The notes: generated by a model from the sequence alone, not told the origin. A stretch of DNA of 64,000 nt from Kordia sp. SMS9 (GCF_003352465.1 NZ_CP031153.1:1-64000); one strand, 5' to 3'; positions 8,918 through 17,756 are shown, numbered from the stretch's first letter. Translations and numbers: made by a program.

Positions 8918-9736
8918 ATGAAAACTTTTTTACTTAAATTCCTATCGCTTTCCTTCATAGCACTGCTTTCTTTTAATGTAGACGACACACAAGAATTCAA
9001 AGGAAAAGCTTACTATTTTTCAAAATCTAAAATGGAACTAGGAAATTGGGGAAAACGACTCAGTGAAGCACAAAAGAAAGATGTGGCTGCACGATTGAAG
9101 AATCGTTTGGAAAAAACCTACGTATTAAGTTTCGACAAAGAAGCCTCTGTGTTTAAGGAAGAAGATAAATTAGACGCGATTTCTGGAGCAACCGATTCTT
9201 GGGGCGCTAATTTTTCCAGAGGAGAACAATACAAAAATGTAAAAGAAACTTCTTTAGTGCAAGCGCAAGAATTTTACGGAAAGAAATTTTTGGTAAAAGA
9301 TCAATTGCATGTTATTGATTGGAAAATGGGGAAAGAGACAAAACAAATTGGACAATATACCTGCTTTAAAGCCATGGCAACAATTTCACAAGATGACTTG
9401 GAATGGTATAACTTTTCTTGGAGTGATTTAAGAAGAAAAGACGAAGATGGCGATGGAACTCCAGATGTACCAATGGTATTGGTAGAAGCTTGGTATACAC
9501 CACAAGTACCTGTAAGTCATGGACCTGCTGAATATTGGGGATTGCCAGGATTAATTTTAGAAGTTAGTGCTGGAAATACCACGATGTTATGTTCTAAAAT
9601 TGTGATCAATCCAGGAGAGGAAATCAAAATTGAAGCTCCAGATAGCGGAAAAGAAATCACAAAAACCAAATACCAAGAAACGATTCGAGGTAAAATGCAA
9701 GAGATGATGAGTAACCGAGGCAGAAGAAGAGGCTAA
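8918..9736 (+). CDS. GLPGLI family protein
   Basis: Exported protein of 272 residues with signal peptide MKTFLLKFLSLSFIALLSFNV. It carries the family motif in YWGLPGLILEVSAGNTTM near residue 210, plus the usual preceding EAWYTPQVPVSHGP. GLPGLI proteins are found only in Bacteroidota and usually sit beside an outer-membrane TonB-receptor-like barrel, as here (63 bp downstream). The role is unknown; a periplasmic partner of the barrel is inferred. The C-terminus ends in a basic RGRRRG. Confidence 0.88.
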   Translation: MKTFLLKFLSLSFIALLSFNVDDTQEFKGKAYYFSKSKMELGNWGKRLSEAQKKDVAARLKNRLEKTYVLSFDKEASVFKEEDKLDAISGATDSWGANFSRGEQYKNVKETSLVQAQEFYGKKFLVKDQLHVIDWKMGKETKQIGQYTCFKAMATISQDDLEWYNFSWSDLRRKDEDGDGTPDVPMVLVEAWYTPQVPVSHGPAEYWGLPGLILEVSAGNTTMLCSKIVINPGEEIKIEAPDSGKEITKTKYQETIRGKMQEMMSNRGRRRG

Positions 9737-9799
9737 AATTTAATTTTTTAACAAACCACGCATAAAAAATTAACGAACAACATTCTCACAAACACCAAC

Positions 9800-12508
9800 A
9801 TGAAAAAATTATGCCTTTTGCTACTCTTGTTAGTAGCGACTACTTCTTACGCACAACTAAAAATGGAAGGCGTTGTAAAAGACAGCTTAAACAAGCCGCT
9901 AGAACTTGCCAACGTAATTGCCTTAAATAAAGATTCTGGCACACTTGAATCCTACGGAATTACAGACAAGTTTGGAAAATACAGACTTAAATTAGCAAAA
10001 AACAGTAGCTATAAAATACAAGTAAGTTATATAGGCCTACAGAATTTGGAACAAGATCTTGTGACCAAAGAAAGTGATATTACCAAAGATTTTGTGATGA
10101 ACAAAGGCAATTCGTTAGAAGCTGTAGAGCTTACGTATGAAATGCCCGTTACCATTAAAGGTGACACATTGATATACAATGCCGATTCTTTTAAAAATGG
10201 TACCGAACGGAAACTGGAAGATGTTTTAGAAAAACTGCCCGGCGTAGAAATTAACGAAGACGGACAGATAGAAGTTGAAGGAAAAGTCGTTAATAAGTTA
10301 ATGGTAAACGGCAAAGATTTTTTTGATGGTGACACCAAATTGGCTACAAAAAACATTCCTTCTAAAGCAGTAGATAAAATTCAAGTATTGCGTAATTATT
10401 CAGAAGTTGGACAATTGCGAAGTGTGACAAACAATCAAGATAACGTTGCCATTAACATTAAACTGAAAGAAGGAAAAGAAACGTTCTGGTTTGGTAATGT
10501 GACTGCAGGAAGTGGCGCATCTCCCGACAATGAACTTTATTTATTTCAGCCCAAATTATTCTTTTACAGTCCAAAATATAGTTTAAACTTTATTGGAGAT
10601 ATGAATAATATTGGAGAACAAGCACTTACACGACGTGATATTCGAGGTTTTACAGGCGGATTTCGTGCGCCAAGCAGAAGCAGTGGAACAAATATTAATC
10701 TTGGAGATAATGGCTTAAACTTTTTGACGAATCAAAATAATGCTTTAGAAATTGAAAACAAATTAGCTACTGGAAACTTTAGCTATTCACCTAACAAAGG
10801 ATTGGACTTTAGCGGGTTTTTAATTTACAATAGTAGCCGAATTTTATCACGAGAAACAAGTTTGGTACAATATACTGATCCAGAATTGGGGATTCCTGAT
10901 GAGGCAACGGATCAACGCAGTAGAGAACGTTCTGATCAAGCAGTTGCAAAATTAAGTGTTTCGTATCAGCCAAACTTTAACAATCAATTGGATTATGATG
11001 CTTTGGGTAGAATTTCCAACGACACACAAAACCAAAACGTATTTTCGTCTGTTATTGGAAATACGAATGAAATGCAAGACGTGACTCCGTTTAGTTTTAA
11101 TCAAAGTTTAAATTATTACTACACACTGGACGAGAATAATATTTTCGCTTTAGAAGCACAACATTTAATTAAAGATGAAGATCCTTTTTACAATGCTATT
11201 TTAGACAACGAAACTGACGGTGCTTTTGGTACTACCGCAAATGCTTTGGGCTTAGATACAGATGCTGAACAATTTAATTTGGGACAAAACAGACGTATCA
11301 AATCCAATCAAGTAGACGCCAAACTGGACTATTATAATATTTTAAATGCACGAAGTAATATCAACATTACGTTTGGAACCATTTTGAGTCAACAACAATT
11401 CAACTCGAATCTATTTCAGTTTTTAGGTCCTGGATTGACGTTAAACCCTACGCCAACGTTCAATGATGGACGCGCTATCAACGATACAGAATACAATTTC
11501 AGCGATATTTATTTAGGCTTTCATTACCGTTTAAAAAGTGGTAAATTCACCTTTACACCAGGGTTTTCTGTACATGCGTATGGAAATAAAAACACGCAGT
11601 TTGGCGAAGAATATAAAGATAATTTCTTTAGAGTGTTGCCCGATTTTGAAACACGTATTCAATTCAAAAAGAGTGAAGCTTTAACGTTACGTTACGACAT
11701 GCGAAATCAATTTACAGACGTAACGCGTTTGGCAGAAGGTTTGGTAATGAACAACTTTAATAGTTATCAATTTGGAGAGCCAACCTTGCAAAATGCACTA
11801 TCGCACAATGTGAGTTTGGTGTATACAAGTTTCAACTTGTTTAACTATACCAATGTGTTTGCGCGCGCTTCGTATTCGAGTAATATTGATCAGATTCGTG
11901 GTTTGACCGATTTTGAAAGTGTCATTCGTACGAGTACGTTCTTTAATTCTAGCTTTGCAGATGAAAATGCAAGTTTGGTGGGACGTGTACAACGAACTTT
12001 TGGAAAAATTAGAGCCAGCATTTCTGGACGATTTAATTATAGTAAAATCAACCAGTTTATTCAGCAACAGCAATCTGTGAATGAAGGCTTTACACAAACT
12101 TATATTCCTGAGATTCGCACCAACTTTAGAGTAGCACCAAATGTGCGCTTGCGCCACAGTTACACCGTTACAGATAATACACAAGGTGGACGAGACACGC
12201 AGTTTGTCACCAATGCTACTACGTTTGATTTTGACGCGTATATTTGGAAGAAAATCACGTTCAGAACTGATTTTACCTATACCAATCAAGATTTAGGAAA
12301 TGGAGAATCACAATCGTTCCAAACATGGAATGCCAATCTTTCATACAGAAAGGATAGAGATTCCAAATGGGAATATGAAATTAGAGCTACCAACTTGTTA
12401 GACATTGATGCAAGAGTGCGAAACAGCGCGAATAACTTATCGGTTTTTAGTTCAGAAACCTTCATTCAACCACGATTCGTAACCTTCCGATTTATATATA
12501 CTTTATAA
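9800..12508 (+). CDS. TonB-receptor-like outer-membrane beta-barrel protein
   Basis: Outer-membrane protein of 902 residues with signal peptide MKKLCLLLLLLVATTSYAQ. Residues 22-105 form a carboxypeptidase-regulatory-like domain (MEGVVKDSLNKPLELANVIAL). A plug-like region follows (LEDVLEKLPGVEINEDGQIEVEGK, positions about 140-165), then a long barrel of alternating aromatic strands ending in RFVTFRFIYTL with a terminal aromatic-rich strand. This architecture matches the barrel partners of GLPGLI proteins. The two genes probably form one operon, closed by the terminator at 12568-12608. Cargo unknown. Confidence 0.88.
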   Translation: MKKLCLLLLLLVATTSYAQLKMEGVVKDSLNKPLELANVIALNKDSGTLESYGITDKFGKYRLKLAKNSSYKIQVSYIGLQNLEQDLVTKESDITKDFVMNKGNSLEAVELTYEMPVTIKGDTLIYNADSFKNGTERKLEDVLEKLPGVEINEDGQIEVEGKVVNKLMVNGKDFFDGDTKLATKNIPSKAVDKIQVLRNYSEVGQLRSVTNNQDNVAINIKLKEGKETFWFGNVTAGSGASPDNELYLFQPKLFFYSPKYSLNFIGDMNNIGEQALTRRDIRGFTGGFRAPSRSSGTNINLGDNGLNFLTNQNNALEIENKLATGNFSYSPNKGLDFSGFLIYNSSRILSRETSLVQYTDPELGIPDEATDQRSRERSDQAVAKLSVSYQPNFNNQLDYDALGRISNDTQNQNVFSSVIGNTNEMQDVTPFSFNQSLNYYYTLDENNIFALEAQHLIKDEDPFYNAILDNETDGAFGTTANALGLDTDAEQFNLGQNRRIKSNQVDAKLDYYNILNARSNINITFGTILSQQQFNSNLFQFLGPGLTLNPTPTFNDGRAINDTEYNFSDIYLGFHYRLKSGKFTFTPGFSVHAYGNKNTQFGEEYKDNFFRVLPDFETRIQFKKSEALTLRYDMRNQFTDVTRLAEGLVMNNFNSYQFGEPTLQNALSHNVSLVYTSFNLFNYTNVFARASYSSNIDQIRGLTDFESVIRTSTFFNSSFADENASLVGRVQRTFGKIRASISGRFNYSKINQFIQQQQSVNEGFTQTYIPEIRTNFRVAPNVRLRHSYTVTDNTQGGRDTQFVTNATTFDFDAYIWKKITFRTDFTYTNQDLGNGESQSFQTWNANLSYRKDRDSKWEYEIRATNLLDIDARVRNSANNLSVFSSETFIQPRFVTFRFIYTL

Positions 12509-12513
12509 AAAAT

Positions 12514-12608
12514 ATGCTGAGAAAAACGCAGCAAAAGAGAATAAGTTGTTATTATTGTTAGTTAGAAACCGAGCAATGTTTCCTTTTGGAGATTGCTCGG
12601 TTTTTTGA
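12514..12608 (+). terminator. 3' element of the GLPGLI operon: hairpin, linker, terminator
   Basis: Third copy of the element family. TGCTG...CAGCA hairpin (about 12514-12533), linker ATAAGTTGTTATTATT then GTTAGTTAG, and a perfect 11-bp terminator stem AACCGAGCAAT (12568-12578) / ATTGCTCGGTT (12592-12602) followed by T-run. Confidence 0.7.
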
Positions 12609-12653
12609 TTGTATTTCTTTTTTAATGAACTTGTTTAAACTGTTTTATACCAA

Positions 12654-13178
12654 TTAATCTGTAAATGCAGGTAGCGTTTCTGTTTTTGTGCATTTTTTGG
12701 CTTGATAATCGCAAGCGGTACAATATCCGTCACCATTTTCTTTTCTTCTTGGACTACAGCCTGAACGACAACCTTCACAAACCAAAACAGTTTCCTCAGA
12801 AGCCATATAAAATTTACTGTTTTCTTTCATAACTACATACGAAATTTTAACCGTTTCATTTTGGCTACTTCCTATCAATTGCAGGACAGTTACCCTATCG
12901 TCATCAACAGCGACACTCGTATCAATACGTACATCAGTAATGTTCACATTTGGTTTTTGAAGTGCTGTTAATTCATGCTCTAACTGACTCATTAGTTGTT
13001 CTTCATTCATAAAAACAATTTGACCTTCTTTTTCTTCTGCAATGACCGTTTGTTCAAGTTGTGTGTTGGAACGTTTAGAAAAATCATCTTCATTTCGTTC
13101 TGCTGTGGTGTTTTCGCAAGAAAATATAAAACATACTGCTACTACCGGAAGTATTCTCAGTATTTTTTGAATGTTCAT
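12654..13178 (-). CDS. Cys-rich lipoprotein
   Basis: Lipoprotein of 174 residues with lipobox Cys20 (CFIFSCENTT). The C-terminal third is a Cys-rich knot: CEGCRSGCSPRR, then YCTACDYQAKKC and KTETLPA. Eight cysteines in this pattern suggest disulphides or metal binding. The frameshifted gene at 16996-17558 is a paralogue with the same CxGCxxGCSP, CTxCD and CxKTETLPA signature. The gene is preceded by the TTACGGAAAACC promoter (13206-13250). Function unknown. Confidence 0.8.
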   Translation of the reverse strand: MNIQKILRILPVVAVCFIFSCENTTAERNEDDFSKRSNTQLEQTVIAEEKEGQIVFMNEEQLMSQLEHELTALQKPNVNITDVRIDTSVAVDDDRVTVLQLIGSSQNETVKISYVVMKENSKFYMASEETVLVCEGCRSGCSPRRKENGDGYCTACDYQAKKCTKTETLPAFTD

Positions 13179-13205
13179 TTTTTTAGTTTTTTATGATTAA
13201 TCATA

Positions 13206-13250
13206 CAAATATACGTATAATACTACAAAGCAAACTGCGGTTTTCCGTAA
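13206..13250 (-). promoter_or_regulatory. TTACGGAAAACC / N25 / TATATTTG promoter
   Basis: On the minus strand, TTACGGAAAACC (13250-13239), 25 nt, then TATATTTG (13213-13206), a full match to the Bacteroidota -7 element TAnnTTTG. The start codon is about 28 bp downstream. The same spacing occurs at three other genes in the window. Confidence 0.75.
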
Positions 13251-13326
13251 TACATATGTAAAGTTTTGTAATTCTATTTAAAAAAAAGAAGTATTCTTGA
13301 AAGTGAGTTATACTATTTAGAAAGTT

Positions 13327-14040
13327 TTACAGCTTTTTTAGAAACGCATGCAACAGCTTTTTCAATGTTTTGTTTGGTGCTTTTGGAATATAGGTTTCTA
13401 TTTCTGTTTTGATTTGTTCTTGGTCAGAAGCATCTAAAAACTGTAAAGGTTCAACACCTGAATTCAACAAATATGTAGCAGAAACGATGCGTTCTTCATT
13501 GGAAGAGGTTTTGGTATCTTTAATCATAATCAGTGTTCCTTGCAATTGTTGTTTCAGTCCAAATTTCATTTGTTTTAAACCATTCATACGAACTTGATAG
13601 TTCTTATCATTTGGATCAAGTGTTTTCATAAACTCTTTCAAAACTGGAATTATTTCAGCTGATATAGCTAACATAATTCCTGATATATGCGACAACTCCA
13701 TTCCATAAGCATTTCCATTTTTATGGGCTGTAAGATATTGCATTAAAATTTCTTTCAGTGCTTGTTGATACTCGAATATATAAGGCATTTTTACATCTAT
13801 ATCAATAGCTTTGTCACGCATGGTGCGTTTGTAATTTACCGCTATAATTTTTTGAAACAGTGCATTTTCATGCTGTACTGTAGGATATGAATCCTCAGGA
13901 ATTTTTTTAAGATATGTACTTAAAATTTTAATATCGTTAGCAGTCCATTCTTTTTCCAAAGAAGGCAATTCATGTGTTTGTGCAAATACAGATGTAAAAC
14001 ACAGAAAGAACAGGAGTAAATTAGATGCTATAGACTTCAT
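13327..14040 (-). CDS. Secreted alpha-helical protein, unknown function
   Basis: Protein of 237 residues with signal peptide MKSIASNLLLFFLCFTSVFAQ. The mature chain looks mostly helical and charged, with no Cys-rich tail and no family I recognise. It lies 48 bp downstream of the lipoprotein gene at 14089-14883 on the same strand and could be co-transcribed from the promoter at 15046-15090. Confidence 0.7.
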   Translation of the reverse strand: MKSIASNLLLFFLCFTSVFAQTHELPSLEKEWTANDIKILSTYLKKIPEDSYPTVQHENALFQKIIAVNYKRTMRDKAIDIDVKMPYIFEYQQALKEILMQYLTAHKNGNAYGMELSHISGIMLAISAEIIPVLKEFMKTLDPNDKNYQVRMNGLKQMKFGLKQQLQGTLIMIKDTKTSSNEERIVSATYLLNSGVEPLQFLDASDQEQIKTEIETYIPKAPNKTLKKLLHAFLKKL

Positions 14041-14088
14041 TTCGCTTTTTAGTTCGTGAAGTTATATATTTATTTTTCTTTGGAAGAA

Positions 14089-14883
14089 CTATTGGTATAT
14101 ATATACGGCATTAATTTCACATACCTCAGCACAACCACCATCTACATCTGTACATTTTAGAATGTCAGCACTAGCAGATTGTCTATCGTAATGTATTTCC
14201 TCCCATAATAGTTCTCCTTCACTATCATAACAATACACTACAAAAGTTTCAATTCTTTTTGCATTCGTATTTTTATTGTTATGTATAAAAGTAGTTTCTT
14301 TTAATGTATAGGAATCTTTATTCCGAGAAATAGTAAATGAGATACTTTTCTTTTCAGCTTGTCCCATAGTTTGTACTCTCTCTAAGATCGTCTCTATTTG
14401 TTGTACTGGTTTACTTTTCTTAGCTGCTGTACCAGGATTAAACGAAGGAGTATATGTTATAACTGCATTACAAATGGTTGCGCATCCTCCACTAGCTAAA
14501 CACTTCCAAGTTGCGTCTCCTGCACAGCCAGGATCTTCTCCACATTCTGTAACCTCCGTTTCACCATTTCCATAAGTACATGTAACCTTATAATTATCTC
14601 CAGGAGATTTCCTAAAATCACTAGACCCAGTAGCAAAAGCTATTACCTTTTTAGAGTTTTCAATCAGTTCAAAATGTTGTTCATAATTTTTTTTATCGAA
14701 ATTTTTCATTTCAAAAACAACAATTTTCTCCTCAGCATCTCCCACCTTCTTCATATCAAGAAGTATATTTTTAATGTCCTTTTGTTGAATTTCTTCTGTA
14801 ATAATGTCCTCTTCATTTTCAGAACACCCAAATAGAAGTACGGAAAAGCAAAGCAAATAAGTGAATTTTAAGTAGTTTTTCAT
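14089..14883 (-). CDS. Lipoprotein of two tandem Cys-containing units
   Basis: Lipoprotein of 264 residues; lipobox Cys20 (VLLFGCSENEED). It is built from two related units. Unit 1 has IKNILLDMKKVGDAEEKIVVF and later KCLASGGCATIC; unit 2 has IETILERVQTMGQAEKKSISF and later KCTDVDGGCAEVC. The single-unit protein at 15378-15812 is a clear paralogue, nearly identical in signal peptide and unit 1 (MKKxGDAExKIV, LxENSKKVxxFAxG). An internal duplication, or loss of a unit in the neighbour, is inferred. It has the shared promoter, about 160 bp upstream. Confidence 0.8.
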   Translation of the reverse strand: MKNYLKFTYLLCFSVLLFGCSENEEDIITEEIQQKDIKNILLDMKKVGDAEEKIVVFEMKNFDKKNYEQHFELIENSKKVIAFATGSSDFRKSPGDNYKVTCTYGNGETEVTECGEDPGCAGDATWKCLASGGCATICNAVITYTPSFNPGTAAKKSKPVQQIETILERVQTMGQAEKKSISFTISRNKDSYTLKETTFIHNNKNTNAKRIETFVVYCYDSEGELLWEEIHYDRQSASADILKCTDVDGGCAEVCEINAVYIYQ

Positions 14884-15377
14884 TTTAATTTGATTAGTTA
14901 ATTATTATTTATTTTTTTCATATTGATAAAATGTTTCTTTTACTTAAAAATATCTTGTGGTTCAAATTGTAAAATCTAGACATTATCAATACCATTGAAT
15001 GTTATGTTGAGAGTCATTTTAACAAGATAACTCTCAAAAACTTTTCAAATATAAAATAGAGAAAGTGTTTTTTTGTGTGGTTTTCCGTAAATAAGTAAAA
15101 TATTTACTTACAAGACAGGTTTTGGTTTCAGTTCTTTAAACAAAAAAGTATACTTGGTACGATGCAAAACAACTATTGAAATACTTTTTTAGAATATTTT
15201 AGGCAGTTTGGTCTAAGAAAATAGCTGGATTACTGGAAAGTTTTCAGCAATGCAACAGCACCTAAACATTCGTTAAGCACTGCATCTTATAGCAAATAAA
15301 ATGATGATGATTAGTGACGTATTGTAGCAAAAAATATTAAATACAATTCTGCTATATATAAGACAAGTTTGAAATTT
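14884..15377. other. Intergenic region: long leader and promoter, otherwise empty
   Basis: Holds the promoter at 15046-15090 and a leader of about 160 nt for the gene at 14883. An inverted repeat TAAGTAAA-ATA-TTTACTTA (15092-15110) sits just upstream of the TTACGG motif. GCATCTTATAGCAAA at 15282-15296 resembles an arm of the element at 16772-16932. No gene is seen. Confidence 0.5.
15046..15090 (-). promoter_or_regulatory. TTACGGAAAACC / N25 / TATATTTG promoter
   Basis: Minus strand: TTACGGAAAACC (15090-15079), 25 nt, TATATTTG (15053-15046). A further AAAACCTGTC lies 23 nt upstream (15123-15114), also present at the same distance in the paralogous promoter at 16011-16055. Confidence 0.75.
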
Positions 15378-15812
15378 CTATAATGAAGGTGTATACACCA
15401 TTCTGACATTGTTGATATTTGAGGATTTGTAATTTTCTAAACAATCTAATGTAGTCTCACCAGAACATTCAGTGATTTTTGCTTCTCCATTTACCATAAC
15501 GTATGTTACTTTAAAAGCATTTCCAGAAGATGCTTTCGAAGTATCAAAGCCAGCAGCAAAAGTGAGTACCTTTTTAGAGTTTTCTACCAGCTTATAGTCT
15601 TTTTCGTAGTCTTTGTTATTAAAATCATTCAGTTCTAAAATTACAATTTTTCCTTCCGCATCGCCAATTTTCTTCATTTCTGAGAGTATACTTTCAATGT
15701 TTTTTTGTTGAGTTTCTTCTGTAATGGTAGTTTCTTCTCTTGAAGAACATCCAAATAGAAGTACGGAAAAACATAGTAGATAGGCGAACTTACAGTTTAA
15801 ATAATTTTTCAT
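15378..15812 (-). CDS. Lipoprotein, single-unit paralogue
   Basis: Lipoprotein of 144 residues; lipobox Cys22 (LLFGCSSREET). It aligns along its length with the first unit of the 14089-14883 protein (IESILSEMKKIGDAEGKIVIL, LVENSKKVLTFAAG, ITECSGETTLDC, VYTPSL) but the terminal Cys cluster is reduced to two cysteines. The two genes also share signal peptides and upstream regions, so a tandem gene duplication is likely. Function unknown. Confidence 0.78.
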   Translation of the reverse strand: MKNYLNCKFAYLLCFSVLLFGCSSREETTITEETQQKNIESILSEMKKIGDAEGKIVILELNDFNNKDYEKDYKLVENSKKVLTFAAGFDTSKASSGNAFKVTYVMVNGEAKITECSGETTLDCLENYKSSNINNVRMVYTPSL

Positions 15813-16194
15813 TTTAGATAGATTTGGTTAGTTATTATTTATCATTTTTCGCGCTAAGACAGTTTTTATTTTATTAAAAATACGAATTTTCTTTAATAAA
15901 TAGAGGATTTGAAATAGAAATTATTATACTCAAAACTTTATTCAATGTAATTTATACCGATTTACATGTTTTTTAAGAGATGATTTTAATAAAACCACTT
16001 GCTAATTTTTCAAATATAAAAAAGTGAAAAGATAATCCCTTGCGGTTTTCCGTAATCAGAAGAAATAATTAATTTATAGACAGGTTTTTATTAAAAACGA
16101 TTTCATAACACCTGTGAGCATGGTTTTAATCGTACAAGAATTTATTTTAAATACATGCTACTACGATGTACATTTTATGATCTAACAATGGTTT
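15813..16194. other. Intergenic region: long leader and promoter
   Basis: Contains the promoter at 16011-16055 and a leader of about 195 nt for the lipoprotein at 15812. ATACCGATTTACATG at 15954-15968 is a degenerate copy of the dispersed ATACCAATTTACA repeat. Nothing else is seen. Confidence 0.45.
16011..16055 (-). promoter_or_regulatory. TTACGGAAAACC / N25 / TATATTTG promoter
   Basis: Minus strand: TTACGGAAAACC (16055-16044), 25 nt, TATATTTG (16018-16011). AAAACCTGTC lies 23 nt upstream (16088-16079). Sequence around the -7 element is also conserved with the 15046-15090 site. Confidence 0.75.
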
Positions 16195-16650
16195 TTACGA
16201 GTTCGTTCTTTTTTTATAAATTCTCCAAAAACAAAACCAATCGCTGTTTGATAAAATACGTCCAACCACCAATACAACTTTCGCAGTAAACTCGGGAATG
16301 TCCTCTGAAAAGTCTTCCGTCACTTTTGTCGTAAGCATAAGTAGTGTTTCTTGATCTTTTTCCTGTAGTTCGAAGGTAACGAAAGAATCGCCTTGCAAAC
16401 CTTCATATTTCCAGTTATACACGAGTTTTTTGTGTGGAATGACTTCTACTATCCTCCACAAGTGCATAAAATCGAGTGAAGGTGCTTTAACAGTAAACTT
16501 TGTTTGAAAACCTACCTCAGCCTTAAAATCGGGAATGTTGTCAAAAAACCAGTGTTTCATTTGTGAAACTTCTGTGATGGCTTTCCAAACTGTTTCGACT
16601 GATTGCGCAAAGTTTTGCGAGACGATTACTGGTGGTTCGGAGGTTTTCAT
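16195..16650 (-). pseudogene. SRPBCC/AHSA1-like protein, frameshifted near the C-terminus
   Basis: As read, a protein of 151 residues of the SRPBCC (AHSA1, Hsp90-ATPase-activator-like) fold: VSQNFAQSVETVWKAITE, then MKHWFFDNIPDFKAEVG and VYNWKYEGLQGDSFVTFEL. After PEFT the reading frame turns into an atypical tail. A one-base shift near 16281-16286 gives ESCIGGWTYFIKQRLVLFLE followed by NL and stop at 16214, which is exactly the usual family ending. So one base appears deleted (or missed in sequencing), and the intact gene would be 16214-16650. Family members bind hydrophobic ligands; the specific role is unknown. Confidence 0.75.
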
Positions 16651-16995
16651 TGTGGTTAGGTTTTAGATAAAAGTAATCAATTTTGCAAACCTTTTTCATA
16701 TACTTTAGGCGCAACATTATGCAGCAGCATCTTCAAGTATCATCCTTTTATATGAATCACCTAGTATCTGATACCAATTCTACTATAGGATGCAACAAAT
16801 AAGTTCGTTCATTCAGCATTCTATTTCCTTGCGACTATTTTCCGTAGCCAAGGCTATGCAAAACATTCGCAGCGTGCTATAATGCCAAAGCAACTTCGCT
16901 TCTTAAATCGCATCTTATAGTAAAATTGGCATAAATACAAAAGACCGAAAACCAAGTATAGATTTTCAGCCTTTTCAGAGTTTATTGTAGAGCTA
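16651..16995. repeat. Intergenic region with palindromic MITE-like element
   Basis: Arms TACCAATTCTACTATAGGATGC (first 20 at 16772-16791) and its inverted partner at 16911-16932 match at about 19 of 22 positions and enclose about 120 bp without an ORF. It resembles a non-coding miniature inverted-repeat element; no target duplication was identified. Confidence 0.45.
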
Positions 16996-17558
16996 TTATT
17001 TTTTAACTGCTGCCGTTGCAGGCAAGGTTTCTGTTTTTTCACACTTTGGTTTAGGCACATCTGGATCAGGATCGCAAGGTGTGCAAAACCCTTTTTTACC
17101 TAGTCTACTTGGACTACATCCAGCAGCACATCCAGTACATGTTATAATTGTAGCCGTTTCCGAAACTTGAAAGCCCTTTGCCTTTCGTTCTAGTAAATAC
17201 GCCGTTTTTTCCGTTTTATCTTTACTAGTTACCATTAGCTGTACTATTTCTGTTTTTTCATCATCAATGCTTTGCTAACATCAATTTCAAGGGTGTTCAT
17301 GTCCATTCTTGAAAATTGATCAGTTTTCATGCGCTTTTCTAGCATTTGTACAACTTGTTTTTTATTTGTTAAAACAATGTTGTCTTTTTCCATCTTAGCG
17401 ACAATCACTGCTTCTTGCTTCGTTGCACTTTTTTTTAAGTCCGTTGTTGATTCAGTTTTCGGTGTTTCGTTAGATTGTTTTTTGTCTTTGTTCTCACAAG
17501 AATATAAAAATAGAAGACATAAAGTAAATAACAACCTAACTGTTTTTGTTGTTTTCAT
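16996..17558 (-). pseudogene. Cys-rich lipoprotein paralogue split by a single-base frameshift
   Basis: Two reading frames (17558-17244 and 17235-16996) together match the lipoprotein at 12654-13178. Part 1 has the lipobox (LFLYSCENKDKK) and ends VSKALMMKKQK. Shifting frame near 17261-17270 reads through as DDEKTEIVQLMVTSKDKTEKT, aligning with DDDRVTVLQLIGSSQNETVK in the paralogue, and on into CTGCAAGCSP, CTPCD and CEKTETLPA. One deleted base explains the break; the restored protein would be about 187 residues. It lacks the TTACGG promoter, supporting decay, but a sequencing error cannot be excluded. Confidence 0.8.
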
Positions 17559-17576
17559 ATATGGTCATTTTGGTTA

Positions 17577-17600
17577 ATTACTTACTTGAATGTAAGTAAT
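17577..17600 (-). promoter_or_regulatory. Perfect 9-bp inverted repeat
   Basis: ATTACTTAC (17577-17585), 6-nt spacer, GTAAGTAAT (17592-17600), 19 bp upstream of the split lipoprotein gene. It could be an operator or an RNA hairpin. A related TTTACTTA inverted repeat lies at 15092-15110. Confidence 0.35.
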
Positions 17601-17700
17601 TATACACATGCTGCCTATTTTTTTCTACCATCGCCTAAAAAACTCGATGTGTTAACCACTTGTAAATCAGACTTATTTAAAAAACTAAAAAGTATTTCAC

Positions 17701-17732
17701 AAAAAAAGCGACCTTTTTTCAAAGATCGCTTT
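17701..17732 (-). terminator. folD intrinsic terminator
   Basis: Minus-strand hairpin, arms 17723-17732 and 17705-17713 (AAAGCGATC / G-T containing partner), followed by a run of T (A on the plus strand, 17701-17707). Confidence 0.75.
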
Positions 17733-17756
17733 AAGTCTTTATAAAATAAAGGCTGT

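Noticed and set aside
16772..16932. Insertion sequence
   Set aside because: No transposase frame is present in or near the element.
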